NCBI GenBank assembly: GCA_022579005.1
Contig: MU401457.1
Coordinates: 1 to 64,000 of the forward strand
Direction: 5' to 3'
DNA length: 64,000 nucleotides
DNA from: Poronia punctata
Lineage: Eukaryota > Ascomycota > Sordariomycetes > Xylariales > Xylariaceae
The notes below the pieces were generated by a model, which saw nothing but the letters and a program-made list of their open reading frames with translations, was not told the DNA's origin and made no database searches. The position numbers and the translations under genes were made by a program. This document shows positions 37,800 through 48,055 of this stretch, in pieces. How positions within the stretch are numbered: position 1 is the first letter of the stretch; each line of letters begins with the position of its first letter.

Positions 37800-40218
37800 T
37801 AAACAACTAACATCTCTCTGTCTCTCTCTCTCTTTCTCTCCAAGATCCCCGTCTGCACAAGAACAACCAGCATTACTATTTCCCAGCAGGTTCATACACA
37901 GCTTCGTCGTAGTAAACACCACCAACACATGCAAACTGCTCACAAAAACAAACATTCCTATGGAAAATCACAGATCGCGGAAAGGGGATATGTACGCCAT
38001 CTCATCATCTATTTTCGCGCCGACGATTCGAAAATAAAAATATTTTCTCTTGCTTTCGTTGATGTGAATCAGGAAATCTGAGAGACTACCTAGTTTTCGA
38101 CATGTCTGATAATAGGTGCAACAACACTTCGGCTACGATATGGACGCGTAGACGAGCAGAGTTTTTTATTCCGTTGTCTAAGAGCTTGGTGGTGGATAAT
38201 ACTCACGCCAGTGTGGATTACGATGTTTGGCCTTATGCTGTCGGGGTGAGGGAGGGGTTATTGTAATATAAGTAGGGATGAGCAGGCGGAGGAGGAGGAG
38301 GGGAAGGGATCTGGTGGGGAAAGGATCTGGTGGGGAGGAGTGTGGGTGTTTGTATAGGAATTTTGATTTGGACGGTTGATGATGGAACGGATCGAGGTTG
38401 GAAAGTACTCGTATACCTGGGCTGTCTGGCCCTCACAGGATAGATAGGTAGGTAACGTAGGGTACCTATTTACTACATGGATAGAAGAATATACATACCA
38501 CCTTACCTTGGAGAGAGACGACGGCGAGCATGTCAAGATATCTCCCAATTATTTTTCCTTCATCCTAGAAAAGAGCAAAGGACCCCCGTATGTTGGTTCT
38601 AGATAATACCTACTTTATCTCTCTGGTTCCAAATTCGGGAATAATTTTGAGGCGTCGAGCTACCTATCTGCACATAGATACCTAGGAAATGCTTGATATT
38701 TTGCTTTTTCCAGTATACCGTCTATTAGTCAGGGCTGACATTGAGTCATTGACAGCTCAGCTACACGTAGACTTTTGGATTGTGTGTAGCAGTGCTGACG
38801 ATGAAATATATGATTACCTAAGTACACTTGGAAGATGACTTTGAGGTCGTTAAACCTTTGTTCTAATGGTACGGTGATGATAGGCGATATTCGAAAACAT
38901 ATTAGTTAGAAAGGGGTTGTTAAAAGGGATAATTTACATACTAGGTAAAAGAAAAGAAAAAGAAAAGGCAAAAAGGAAGTTTCCCCAATAGGGAGAGGTA
39001 GAAGAGCCTTATCAATAACAGGTCTCCTCTTAATCAGCATTGTAACACACCAACTTTAAGCGGCATAGATTGCGTCTTGTTAACGCCAACATGTACTCGT
39101 AGATAGTCAAAAACTTGTAATCGTAGTTGTAATCTTTATGTTACGTGTATTTAGTACAATATTGTCGATTAGCTGTTTGGTTTGCCGTGTAAGAAGAGCT
39201 GATAGACCCTCGTCTTATGAGTTTGGGATGACTGAGATAGCGCTGCCGGTGCCAGGAATAAGGAAATGATCTCAAAGGGTCGTATTTGTCTCGGATATAT
39301 ACAAGTCCTTACTCTCTGGCATATTAATAATACAAACCTGGAAATAATCAAGCGGAATATAGTAAAGAGAAATAGCATATCTACAATACCTATTATACAT
39401 GAGTAGGACTCAAGATCTTGTCATAGCATACCTAAACATGGGGTACGACTCACGAGTATGCGTATTATCCCAGACCCCGCCACACTCGCCCCGGCCCGCC
39501 CCTTTGCATGGACCGTTTGATAAGAATCAATAATCATCTAACCTACGGATAGAGAACAACGGAAGGAAACAAACTGACTCCATACATTCAAATCCGCTTT
39601 ACTGCAACACAGTTTACTTCCCCCCCCCCGTGTGCTGTTGTTCTTGTTGCTCTTTTTCTTGAATACAGAATACCTAACTGTACAAATAGAGAGAGAGAGA
39701 AAAGGCCGTATGTCTCAAGCTTGAGGCTTGAAATTACGAGTAGATAGGTAGTGAACCGCGCACTTGCCTGATCCTTTAATATAAGATAAGCTCTACCATA
39801 GAAACTCATCCAAGGGATCGTCATATAAATTTTGTGTAGGACCAAGGTAGGTTAGGTAAAGTAAGTACCTGGCAATTGAATTGACCCTTCCGTAAAAATC
39901 GATCACCATACTGTATTCGGAAACCACGTGCGGCGTGCCTGTCCGCTGTTGACGTTTGGAGATTAAGATTAAGTACTTAGGTATTCTCGGACCTCTCACC
40001 CCCTCTTCCTCTCGAGTGTACGTGACGAGTACAGTGTGTTGCGAAAAACAACATCATCTTCTCCCTGCTTTTGTATCCTAACCTCCGAGTAGAGCCTAGT
40101 TGTATTGCCCTATTGTCCTCATCAAAAGTACCTATACCTACAGAGGGTTGTTCAACAGCCCCAGCCCCCCCTTCTTTAATTTCCCCCATATATCTACGGC
40201 CACTTATAAGTTACGAGT

Positions 40219-42119
40219 ATGGCTAGCGGAGATGAGACCAAGCGGCGGGAGGAACTCGGAGCCGGATCTGAAATTATCGGCCGTCCCGGAGAGATGATCA
40301 ATGCGGCCGGATATAAAGACCAGTTGAAGCGACAATACGGCCTCTGGGGAATAATCGGCATCGCTCTCACGGTCGATAATGCTTGGGCTGCGTTGGGCTC
40401 CTCTATTTCCGTCTCTATCCGTATGTTTCTTTTGCTTATGCGTGGTCGCCGGGATGAATTTTTTTTTTTCCTTTCGCTTACTTACACTTGGAGGTCGTCG
40501 ATAAATAGGTAATGGCGGACCCCCTGGGCTTATTTATGGCCTTATCGTTGCGCTTTTCTGGTATTCTTTTATAGGTCTGAGTTTGGCAGAGGTAAGGTTT
40601 TTTGATATACATCTTTTGCAACATAATGTATGACAAGGTCGACACAGGTATCTAGTAAATAATTAACATGTGTGTGTGTGCGTGTGTGTGTGTCTCAGCT
40701 TGCATCATCAGTCCCTACCGCCGGCGGCGTATACCACTGGGCCACCATAGCCGGAGGTCCTCGATGGGGTCGAATGCTAGGCTTCTTCACCGGCTGGCTC
40801 AACTTTTACGGATGGATGTTCGACCTGGCATCCCTGATGCAAATAACCGCCAACATCGCCGTCCAGCTATACGCCACCTATCGCCAAGACGCCTACACTC
40901 CGCAAGCATGGCACGTCTACATCACATACATCGTCCTTCTCTGGCTCTCGACCCTATTCGTCATCTTTGCCAACCGACTCGTGCCATATACCCAAAACCT
41001 CGGCATGTTCTTCGTCATCGTCGGCGGCGTCATCACCATCATCGTGATAGCCGTCATGCCCAAACGCCACGCATCCAACCACTTCGTCTTCAGCCCCGGC
41101 TCTTTCGAACAGAATAACCTGACGGGATGGGACGGCGGCGTAGCTTTTCTCCTGGGCGTCCTAAACGGCGCTTTCACAATCGGGACCCCCGACGCCATCA
41201 CGCATATCGCCGAGGAATTACCCCGGCCCAGAAGAGATCTTCCCCGCGCAATAGGCATGCAGCTGGGTCTCGGGTTCCTGTACGCCTTTGTCTTCGCCAT
41301 CGCATTGAGTTATTCCATCACCGACATCTCGCAGCTGCAAGGCGGTATCAACACGTACCCGCTAGCGGGAATCTATCAGCAAGCGACGCAGAATGCCGGC
41401 GCCACGTTCGGGCTGCTGTTTATATTGTTTCTGACAAGTCTGTGCTGTTGTATCGGGACGGTGCTCACGAATTCGAGAACATATTGGGCGCTTGCGCGCG
41501 ATAATGCGGTGCCGTTTTCGACCTTCTTCGGTCGCGTAGACGAGGCCCTGAGCTGTCCGGTGCAGGCGACTGTTTTCGTGTCCGTCGTTGCTACGGGCTT
41601 GGGCGCTATACCGCTCGGTAGCTCGAGTGCCTTTTTGGCTTTGACGGGGTCGTTTGTCGTGTTGACTACGGTGTCGTACGCCATTCCTTTCACGGCGAAT
41701 ATACTCACTGGACGGCAGTATTTCCCCGCAGGTCCTTTCCACCTGGGGAAAAAACTAGGAAACGCTATCAATCTCATAGCTGTATTACTTATTGTCATGT
41801 TTGATATCTTGTTCTTCTTCCGTAAGTTTAAAAAAAATACACCCCCTCCGAAAGAAAGGACAAGTTTGGCGCTAATCGAACGCCTCGTTCTCCAGCTTAC
41901 GAACTTTCCACTACCGTCGAATCGATGAATTACAACAGCGTCATCTTGGTAGGGACTGTTGCCATATCTGTTATTTGGTGGTTTGTTCATGCCACGCGGC
42001 ATTACCCCGGTCCCAAAGTGATGAAATTGTATATTCATGAAGATACTCCCGTACTGGACGGCACAGATCCCCGCGAGACGGAAAATGTGGTGAAAAAGGA
42101 GGCAAAGTTGAATACTTGA
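40219..42119 (+). CDS. APC superfamily permease (amino acid/GABA/choline type)
   Basis: 12-TM plasma-membrane permease of the fungal amino-acid/choline transporter (ACT) family, 543 aa. Exons 40219-40420, 40509-40591, 40699-41821, 41896-42119, phases consistent. The cytosolic N-terminus is followed by YGLWGIIGIALTVDNAWAAL. Intron 1 splits SVSI|RNGGPPGLIYG. Other family blocks are LASSVPTAGGVYHWA, GWLNFYGW, FTIGTPDAITHIAEELP, LTNSRTYWALARDNAVPFS and the tail SMNYNSVILVG plus HYPGPKVMKLYIH. The HIAEE block is typical of GABA/choline-type members; substrate is not decidable. Intron 2 carries a GT microsatellite right up to its 3' splice site. The following gene is the secreted mannanase, 0.7 kb downstream on the same strand. 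Confidence 0.93.
40669..40693 (+). repeat. GT microsatellite abutting a 3' splice site
   Basis: About twelve TG units with one C interruption, ending 3 bp before the CAG acceptor (40696-40698) of permease intron 2, where a pyrimidine tract would normally be. Confidence 0.9.
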
Positions 42120-42804
42120 TATTGCATGTTAAATGCTAGACCGCTCTTTATTAATGATGATTGAAAGAAAACTAAAGACACCGGTTTGGTGAAAATAGGA
42201 GCAACAGCAACTTGTGGCGTCCTCACCCCGAACCTGAGCAAGGCTACCTACTCCTTGTCTGCAGTAGCAGACAAAACCATGGTAATGCATGTCAGGGTAC
42301 TGGCGTACAGAAAAACCAAAAGCAACTGGGAACCAGAATATTACCTAACCTAACCCACTGTAGCCGAATGCAGCGTTCTCGGAAGCCGTCGCGCCGACTT
42401 CATCCCTGCCGAATCGGGGATGGACCCGCGAATCTGGTGTCACGGCCTCAGTTCGCCCGCCTTTGAAGTTGATCGCAAAGTGTTTTCATAGGAAGGAGAA
42501 ATCATGAAAGATGCCGAGTCCTCCCGTTAAGTGGTGATGGAGCTCGCTTTTCCGTTTCAAAATGAGTTCAAAGGCCAAGATGTGGTGTTTGCGGAAGTGT
42601 AATCCCCTAGCCTAGGTTCCAGATCTCACGGTACGTGATGTTCCGCCCATCTACCTAGACACATGTGCTCCCGATGGTTATGGATTGCTATATATAAATG
42701 TAGGGACGAGACTAATTCCTGGAAGTGAAGGTTAGCACAGACCTCAAAACCAGCTGACTACCTAGGTAACTCGTTATTCAAGAGGGCTGGTAGAAATTCG
42801 AGAC
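42120..42804. other. Intergenic region, promoter of the mannanase gene
   Basis: Contains the TATA-like element at 42689-42696 and a palindromic CTACCTAGGTAA word near 42760. No open frame of interest. Confidence 0.5.
42689..42696 (+). promoter_or_regulatory. TATA box of the mannanase gene
   Basis: TATATAAA, 109 bp upstream of the ATG at 42808/42805, in otherwise mixed sequence. Consistent with a tightly regulated secreted-enzyme promoter. Confidence 0.5.
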
Positions 42805-44299
42805 ATGATGAAACTTATCGCCGGAAGTCTCCTCGCGCTCGCGGGCCTCGCCGCTGCCCTTCCCGCCGTGATGAGCACTATTACCAAATCTTCAGCCGCG
42901 GCCTTCCCTTCGACTAGTGGTCTAGAGGTAGGTACTTTTAGCACGACTTTGACATGTGCACAGAAAGGTAGACTAAGCTTCGCAGTTCCAAATCGACGGC
43001 AAGACGGGATACTTCGCGGGGACCAACGCGTATTGGATCGGCTTCCTGACAAACGACGCCGACGTCGACAAGACGCTTGACGAATTACAGGAAGCGGGTT
43101 TGAAGATCCTCCGCGTCTGGGGCTTCAACGACGTGACCTCGACTCCCGGATCCGGCACCGTTTGGTTTCAGAAGTTGTCTGCCGGAGGGTCGACCATCAA
43201 CACGGGAGAAGACGGGTTACAGCGTCTCGATTATGTCGTCCAGGCGGCCGAGAAGCGAGGCATCAAGCTCATAATCAACTTTGTGAATAATTGGAGCGAC
43301 TATGGTGGTATCCCTGCTGTGAGTATGGCTTTTCCCCTCGGCATTATAGCCGTCGAGACTTGGAGGGCGCATCCATAAAAGAAGTAGAGACCATGAAAGG
43401 AGAAAAGTCAAGAATGGAAGCTAAACTGAAAACACGACATAGTACGTCTCGGCATTTGGCGGTTCAGCAACAGGATGGTACACGAACGATGCGGCGCAGA
43501 CGCAGTATAGGAAGTACATCGAGGCCGTGGTATCGCGTTACGCATCGTCGGACGCAGTGTTCGCCTGGGAGCTGGCGAACGAGCCGCGATGTAACGGATG
43601 TGACACCTCGGTGGTGACGACCTGGGCGGACGAGACGTCAGCCTACGTCAAGTCGCTAGATCCCGCCCATATGGTCACTCTCGGCGACGAGGGCTTCGGG
43701 CTCAAGACCGGATCAGACGGAAGCTATCCCTTTGGTTATAGCGAAGGCGTCGACTTTGAGGCTAATCTGAAAATCGCTTCTCTTGACTTCGGTACCTTCC
43801 ACCTCTACCCGGAATCCTGGGGAACGTCGTATGATTGGGGTACCACCTGGGTCGAAGCGCATGCTGCTGCTTGCGAGGCCGCTGGCAAGCCGTGCTTGTT
43901 CGAGGAATGTGAGTATTTCATACATGCCTTACCTTCCCATTCCACCTATATTTCGTTCCGAACTATGTCATGTTACGACTTGGGAAAATGGTCGATTGGC
44001 TAGCTCTGTTTCACTTTCCGTCTTGTGAAGTTGGTCGGGTCCTCGTTCTAGTTTTCGTGATTTTAGTTACTTCGGGCTAATAATGACGTGCACAAGACGG
44101 CGCGGCGTCGAATCATTGCGCTATCGAGTCTCCGTGGCAAGAGGCCGCCCTCTCTGCGACCGGCGTATCCGCCGATCTGTTCTGGCAGCTTGGGACGACT
44201 CTTAGCTCGGGTCAAACGCACAATGACGGGAATACGATTTACACGGGCAGCAGCGACTGGACCTGCCTGGTGACGGACCATGTCGCTGCAGTCCAGTAG
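42805..44299 (+). CDS. Secreted endo-beta-1,4-mannanase, GH5 (subfamily 7 type)
   Basis: Hydrolyses internal beta-1,4 bonds in mannan and galactomannan outside the cell. 374 aa; exons 42805-42927, 42986-43318, 43443-43908, 44097-44299. Two adjacent ATGs (42805, 42808) precede a clear signal peptide ([18 protein letters not shown]). The mature enzyme starts near [20 protein letters not shown]. Catalytic acid/base is E199 in LANEPRC; the nucleophile is in the EE pair 306-307 of CLFEEYG, completed across intron 3. Their 107-108 residue spacing fits fungal GH5_7 enzymes. Cysteines in CNGC and later positions fit the known disulfides. There is no carbohydrate-binding module. Intron 3 (188 nt) is the longest in the gene. 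The end is [13 protein letters not shown]. Confidence 0.93.
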
Positions 44300-46108
44300 T
44301 GGGTCTTACCTCTCAGGTTATCAGCAAAGCCAGAAATGCTACGTAGTATCAATCATCGTCCATACATACGAACCCACAAAGAGGACTATCCTGCACATCA
44401 AGCTACAGCATATCGTGGTAGGGCAGGACATCTAACCCAGTCACAGACTAGAAAGCCCGATCTCGGTTAATGATCCAGAGTTTTCCTCCTTGCTACCTTT
44501 GGTCACTTCGCTGGTTGGGCCGGTTGGTGGGCGGAGCCGATGTGATGTGACGATCTCGGTGGTTACACGACTCCTTCTCTCGTACGGGACGTGGATACCA
44601 GCCAGCCACCTTAAAGGCATTTGGGACGGGGTCCATTGGCGAGCCGGAGATCATGGTTCTGCTCTTTCTATCGTTTTCCCCCGACTGGCTCCAACAAAAG
44701 AGAATATGCCTGTACTCGTAGATACCAAGTTTCTAAAAATATTCAGGTAGCACATGACATTACACCCAGTCACTTACGACATAGTCTAGAGAATCAATTT
44801 TTCGCTGAGTAAGACGGTGCCCAGTGAACACAGTATGTGGGTAAGGTAGGTAACCATACAGTGTATATAAACTACTTGTACAGTGTAAGTACGTGTAGTA
44901 GCAGTCGGGACCTTGCCTCGCGGGCCAGGGCCTTTGCAGATGGCAGCCCTCTGACAACCACCCTAAATGGCCAAGACGTGTTCCAGGAACGAAATCTATT
45001 TGGCCTCTAGGCTTCGAAGTTGCATACGTACGACCAACTTCCAATTATTTCAAACGTTAGCACGTTGCTGCTTTATCGAACAGTGTTCTGTACAAATATG
45101 CAATTCGAGCTCCAGCGTCTACGTGTAGATAAGGTAGGTTAGGTACGTGCACGTCAAACTTCATCGGCCGGGTTTTCTTCTCTATCAACCGCCCCTCTGT
45201 CCAACACGAGGCAAAAGAATTAACTGGTAAGCTGACTTCGTGGAAGTCACGACCGTTGACAGGACAGCCAAGAATCCTACTCGTGTAACCAACAAAGCAA
45301 ACAAGTCATGGCACGTGTACACATAAGTAAAAATTAGATCTTAGAAAACTTGTCCGCCGTCCAATACCTGAACTGGGAAAGCTATTGTGCGTGTCCTAGG
45401 ACGTCAGGTAGGGCTTTGAGGCTGAGGAGGGACCCGATACACACTACAAACCCCGTCCCTGACTGGTCCCTTTGCTGGTTGCTGCGGGTGGCCGTGTCTA
45501 CCGGTATGTCGATCATATATACGAATATGCCCATGCTTGCTTGTACGCCCTCGAAAGGTTGTTTGCTTACCAACACAGAGATATCGGTATGGACTACTGT
45601 TCACACCGCCAGTGCAAGGCCGTATCGCCACGGATTACTAATGGGACCAGAAGGCAAAAGTATCTGGTTTAGGTAACGACGTGGCTTAATTCTTCGCTCC
45701 TTCGCGATGGAAGCTACCCTTTAACGTCCCAATCATGTCCTCGGCCGTAGCTCCGGGAAGTAGAATACTAGGTTGTATAGCAGTCGCTATTGCCTGCGAT
45801 GGATGGTGTTGTCCCTTGCAACTCCCAGGTCCCAGCGGTATGGAAGGTTGAAAATCCAAGCGGTCATTCCGTCAGCTTGCCACCGGTCTCGCAATCCAGA
45901 GAAGTCCCGTGAGATTCTTGGATCGTTTCTTCGGCCTGTCAGTCAATAGGCTATTCGGTAGTCTAGTCCTAGGTTAGACGAATGTCTATATATAAAGGCC
46001 CAAGGGTGCTGCTCGTCTATGGGTTCTGCTTCCATCAGGTTCAAATAAAGACATCCCAACAAGTATCGTCAAGCATCAATATTCCATATTATTCCAACAT
46101 ACCCCACC
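44300..46108. other. Intergenic region (1.8 kb)
   Basis: Non-coding between the mannanase and the small secreted protein gene. TACTCGTA at 44713, TAGGTA-type words around 44840 and 45130, and a TATA element at its right end. Short frames (for example 45350-45676) have no support. Confidence 0.5.
45987..45996 (+). promoter_or_regulatory. TATA box of the small secreted protein gene
   Basis: TATATATAAA followed by GGCC, 122 bp upstream of the ATG at 46109. Spacing is typical for fungal TATA promoters. Confidence 0.55.
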
Positions 46109-46850
46109 ATGTATTCCCTACGCAATCTAGCCTCTATCGTCTCCTTCCTCCCGCTTGCCCTCTCGGCACCAACGCACAAGCGAGAGACGGCTCAGGAGTT
46201 CCAAATCACCGCGTTGAATGGCAGGTTCCCTACAGACGGGCCCTACGGCACAGGACCCATCGCATCATCTCTCAGTATAACAATCTCTTACCCGGACTCC
46301 TCGTCGTCAGCGAGCAACGGGGTTCTGAGCACGACATGCAGCTATAGCTGGTCATCCGAGATTGCGCCAGGTCCGACCGCTTGGTCCGCATGCGAGGACC
46401 CGTCCCTTCAGTGGCGTCTCCCGGCCGCCGGCTGGACAAGCACCCGCAATTTCCGCGTCGAAGTATATGAGGGTCTCCAGGCCGACGGGTAAGTGCTTCT
46501 TCTTTTTCACTCCTGCATGATCACTCAATGCGTATGGATGTATGCATCCGACATCGCACGGTAGGGTGACGGCATACCTGTACTACCAATTTCACTACTT
46601 CCATCTGAACCTTCCTCTTGACGATGCCAAGTTGCTAACATTTTTTGGTCCTTGTCCTATTAGTGCTGGGCTGACAGCATCCCATTACCTCACTATGCAC
46701 CCGGGCGACTCTAGCGATCCAAACGCGTATCTCAGCTGCATCCAGATGGGCAAATTTACGCCTGATGTCTGTCAGATTGACGGTTCGCTCAGTGCACAGC
46801 ATGGGCCTGTTGTAATGAGTGCAGAGGAAGTGGCTGCAAGGCCGAGTTGA
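46109..46850 (+). CDS. Small secreted protein of unknown function
   Basis: 188-aa protein, exons 46109-46488 and 46664-46850 (175-nt phase-2 intron with a GCTAACA branch). Kozak context is strong (CCACCATGT). Signal peptide residues 1-20 (SLRNLASIVSFLPLALSAPT), with a possible Kex2 site at HKR, then a mature chain with four to five cysteines (TTCSYSW, SACEDP, LSCIQMG, VCQIDG). Recognisable blocks are FQITALNGR, GPYGTGP, QWRLPAAGW, NFRVEVYE, SHYLTMHPGD and PNAYLSC. I recall similar uncharacterised secreted proteins in other ascomycetes but no function. The size, secretion and Cys content fit a cell-wall or effector-like protein; that is inference. It lacks catalytic motifs. Confidence 0.8.
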
Positions 46851-47073
46851 ATGGAATTCGGCGACAGCAGGAAAAGCAATAGACATAATGAATTTGGGTT
46901 TCGGTTTATGCGGATACGGCGCAATAGGGTAGAGTAGGGTCGGGTCTTAATAGGGTGGAATGGGTCAAGGATTCGATAGAACAGGGTTTCTCTTCAGTCT
47001 TCTTGCCTTCCAAGGAAGAGAAAATTGAAAGACTCTGGCTTTTCAAATACATCCCAAGTTTGTTACCGCTAGC

Positions 47074-47171
47074 NNNNNNNNNNNNNNNNNNNNNNNNNNN
47101 NNNNNNNNNNNNNNNNNNNNNNNNNNNNNNNNNNNNNNNNNNNNNNNNNNNNNNNNNNNNNNNNNNNNNNN
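47074..47171. other. Assembly gap (98 N)
   Basis: Run of undetermined bases directly adjoining the 9-bp repeat array, so the array is probably collapsed or of unknown length. Confidence 1.
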
Positions 47172-47275
47172 GCAACTCTAGCAACTCTAGCAACTCTAGC
47201 AACTCTAGCAACTCTAGCAACTCTAGCAACTCTAGCAACTCTAGCAACTCTAGCAACTCTAGCAACTCTAGCAAC
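47172..47275. repeat. Minisatellite, 9-bp unit GCAACTCTA x 11
   Basis: Eleven identical GCAACTCTA units (47172-47270) plus a partial GCAAC, with no spacer. The left end is lost in the gap, so the copy number is a minimum. Not a CRISPR: no spacers, and the host is a eukaryote. Confidence 0.97.
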
Positions 47276-48055
47276 CATGTATTCTTCATACCTTAGGTAA
47301 TGACATGCACGGGACTCTCGCACAGCTAAGTAAAGTATGTACTTTAGGTAAGGTATATGCACACTTATGAGGAGCCAGTGACAGGGTACCTATGAATGTG
47401 ATATTGAGTAAGACTTCTTTTACAGGTCAGGTCCTAGGTACATAGTATGTAAGTACCTAGACTAATAGAAGTACACGTACCTATGCCAATCAGGCGTGCC
47501 AAACAGTCAGACAATTCAGGGCTACCTAAAGGAGGTGCCATCACGCTACCTTATTGTGGCGAGCTTGCCATTCCTATAAATTACACATAAGTACGAGTAA
47601 GAATCTCCATATCTGGACGTTAGATAGAAGGTACATCCAGTGTTCGTTGTCCTCTACGAGAAGGAGAAGTAGAAGGTGCAGAGGTGCGATTCTACGACCC
47701 TATTTGTCAATCACTGCATACACTCAAACGCCTACCCGTGACCTGTCCTTGTGCAGTCCAATGTGTCTGCCGAATGGGGAGGTGCAAGAGAGCCTGAGTC
47801 CTGACTACTACCCCAAACCTATTGTTTTATAAATCATAAGTTTGTCTACAGCCCCTCTCCTTCTCTAGCATTCATACTTACCTTGCTGCAACCCAACCCA
47901 AGCCCTACCTAGATCATCTCATATTTGAAACATAAAAAGGATTCTTACCAGAGCGCTTAAGGCAATAAATAAACCCCTATCTATGATAAATATATAACGA
48001 TGTTTTATTAGTTCCTATCTCCTACTATACAAGGGAGCTTTGACGAAAACCCAAT

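Larger units (their letters stand above)
36333..40218. other. Gene-poor region (3.9 kb) with simple repeats
   Basis: Between the ABC transporter and the permease. It holds an 18-G run (37342-37359), a GGATAC hexanucleotide repeat (about 37638-37660), a CT-rich tract (about 37818-37840), a GAG-rich tract (about 38285-38300), TACTCGTA or its complement at 36586, 38406, 39094, 39735 and 40212, and many TACCTA/TAGGTA words. Apart from the doubtful frame at 37419-37799, no gene is supported. Confidence 0.55.
46851..48055. other. Intergenic region containing an assembly gap and a minisatellite
   Basis: Holds the 98-N gap (47074-47171), the 9-bp repeat array right after it, and about 780 bp of unique non-coding DNA before the NLR gene. 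TACTCGTA complement at 47592. Predicted Leu-Glu or Asn-Ser repeat peptides across the gap are artefacts of the array. Confidence 0.7.

Noticed and set aside
27216..46108. tRNA, 5S rRNA or telomere repeats in intergenic DNA
   Set aside because: Scanning by eye for GGTTCGA-type B boxes, the fungal 5S start and TTAGGG arrays gave nothing convincing. A covariance-model search would be needed to exclude them.
47172..47275. Possible CRISPR-like array
   Set aside because: Repeats are contiguous 9-mers without spacers, and the organism is a fungus.
47069..47362. Repeat-peptide frames (Leu-Glu-Leu, Asn-Ser-Ser, Val-Ala-Arg) over the gap
   Set aside because: They are translations of the 9-bp minisatellite, open in several frames on both strands, and pass through undetermined bases.
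47554..47832. 92-codon frame before the NLR gene
   Set aside because: Composition looks random, it starts in non-coding DNA rich in TACCTA words, and no homology is recalled.
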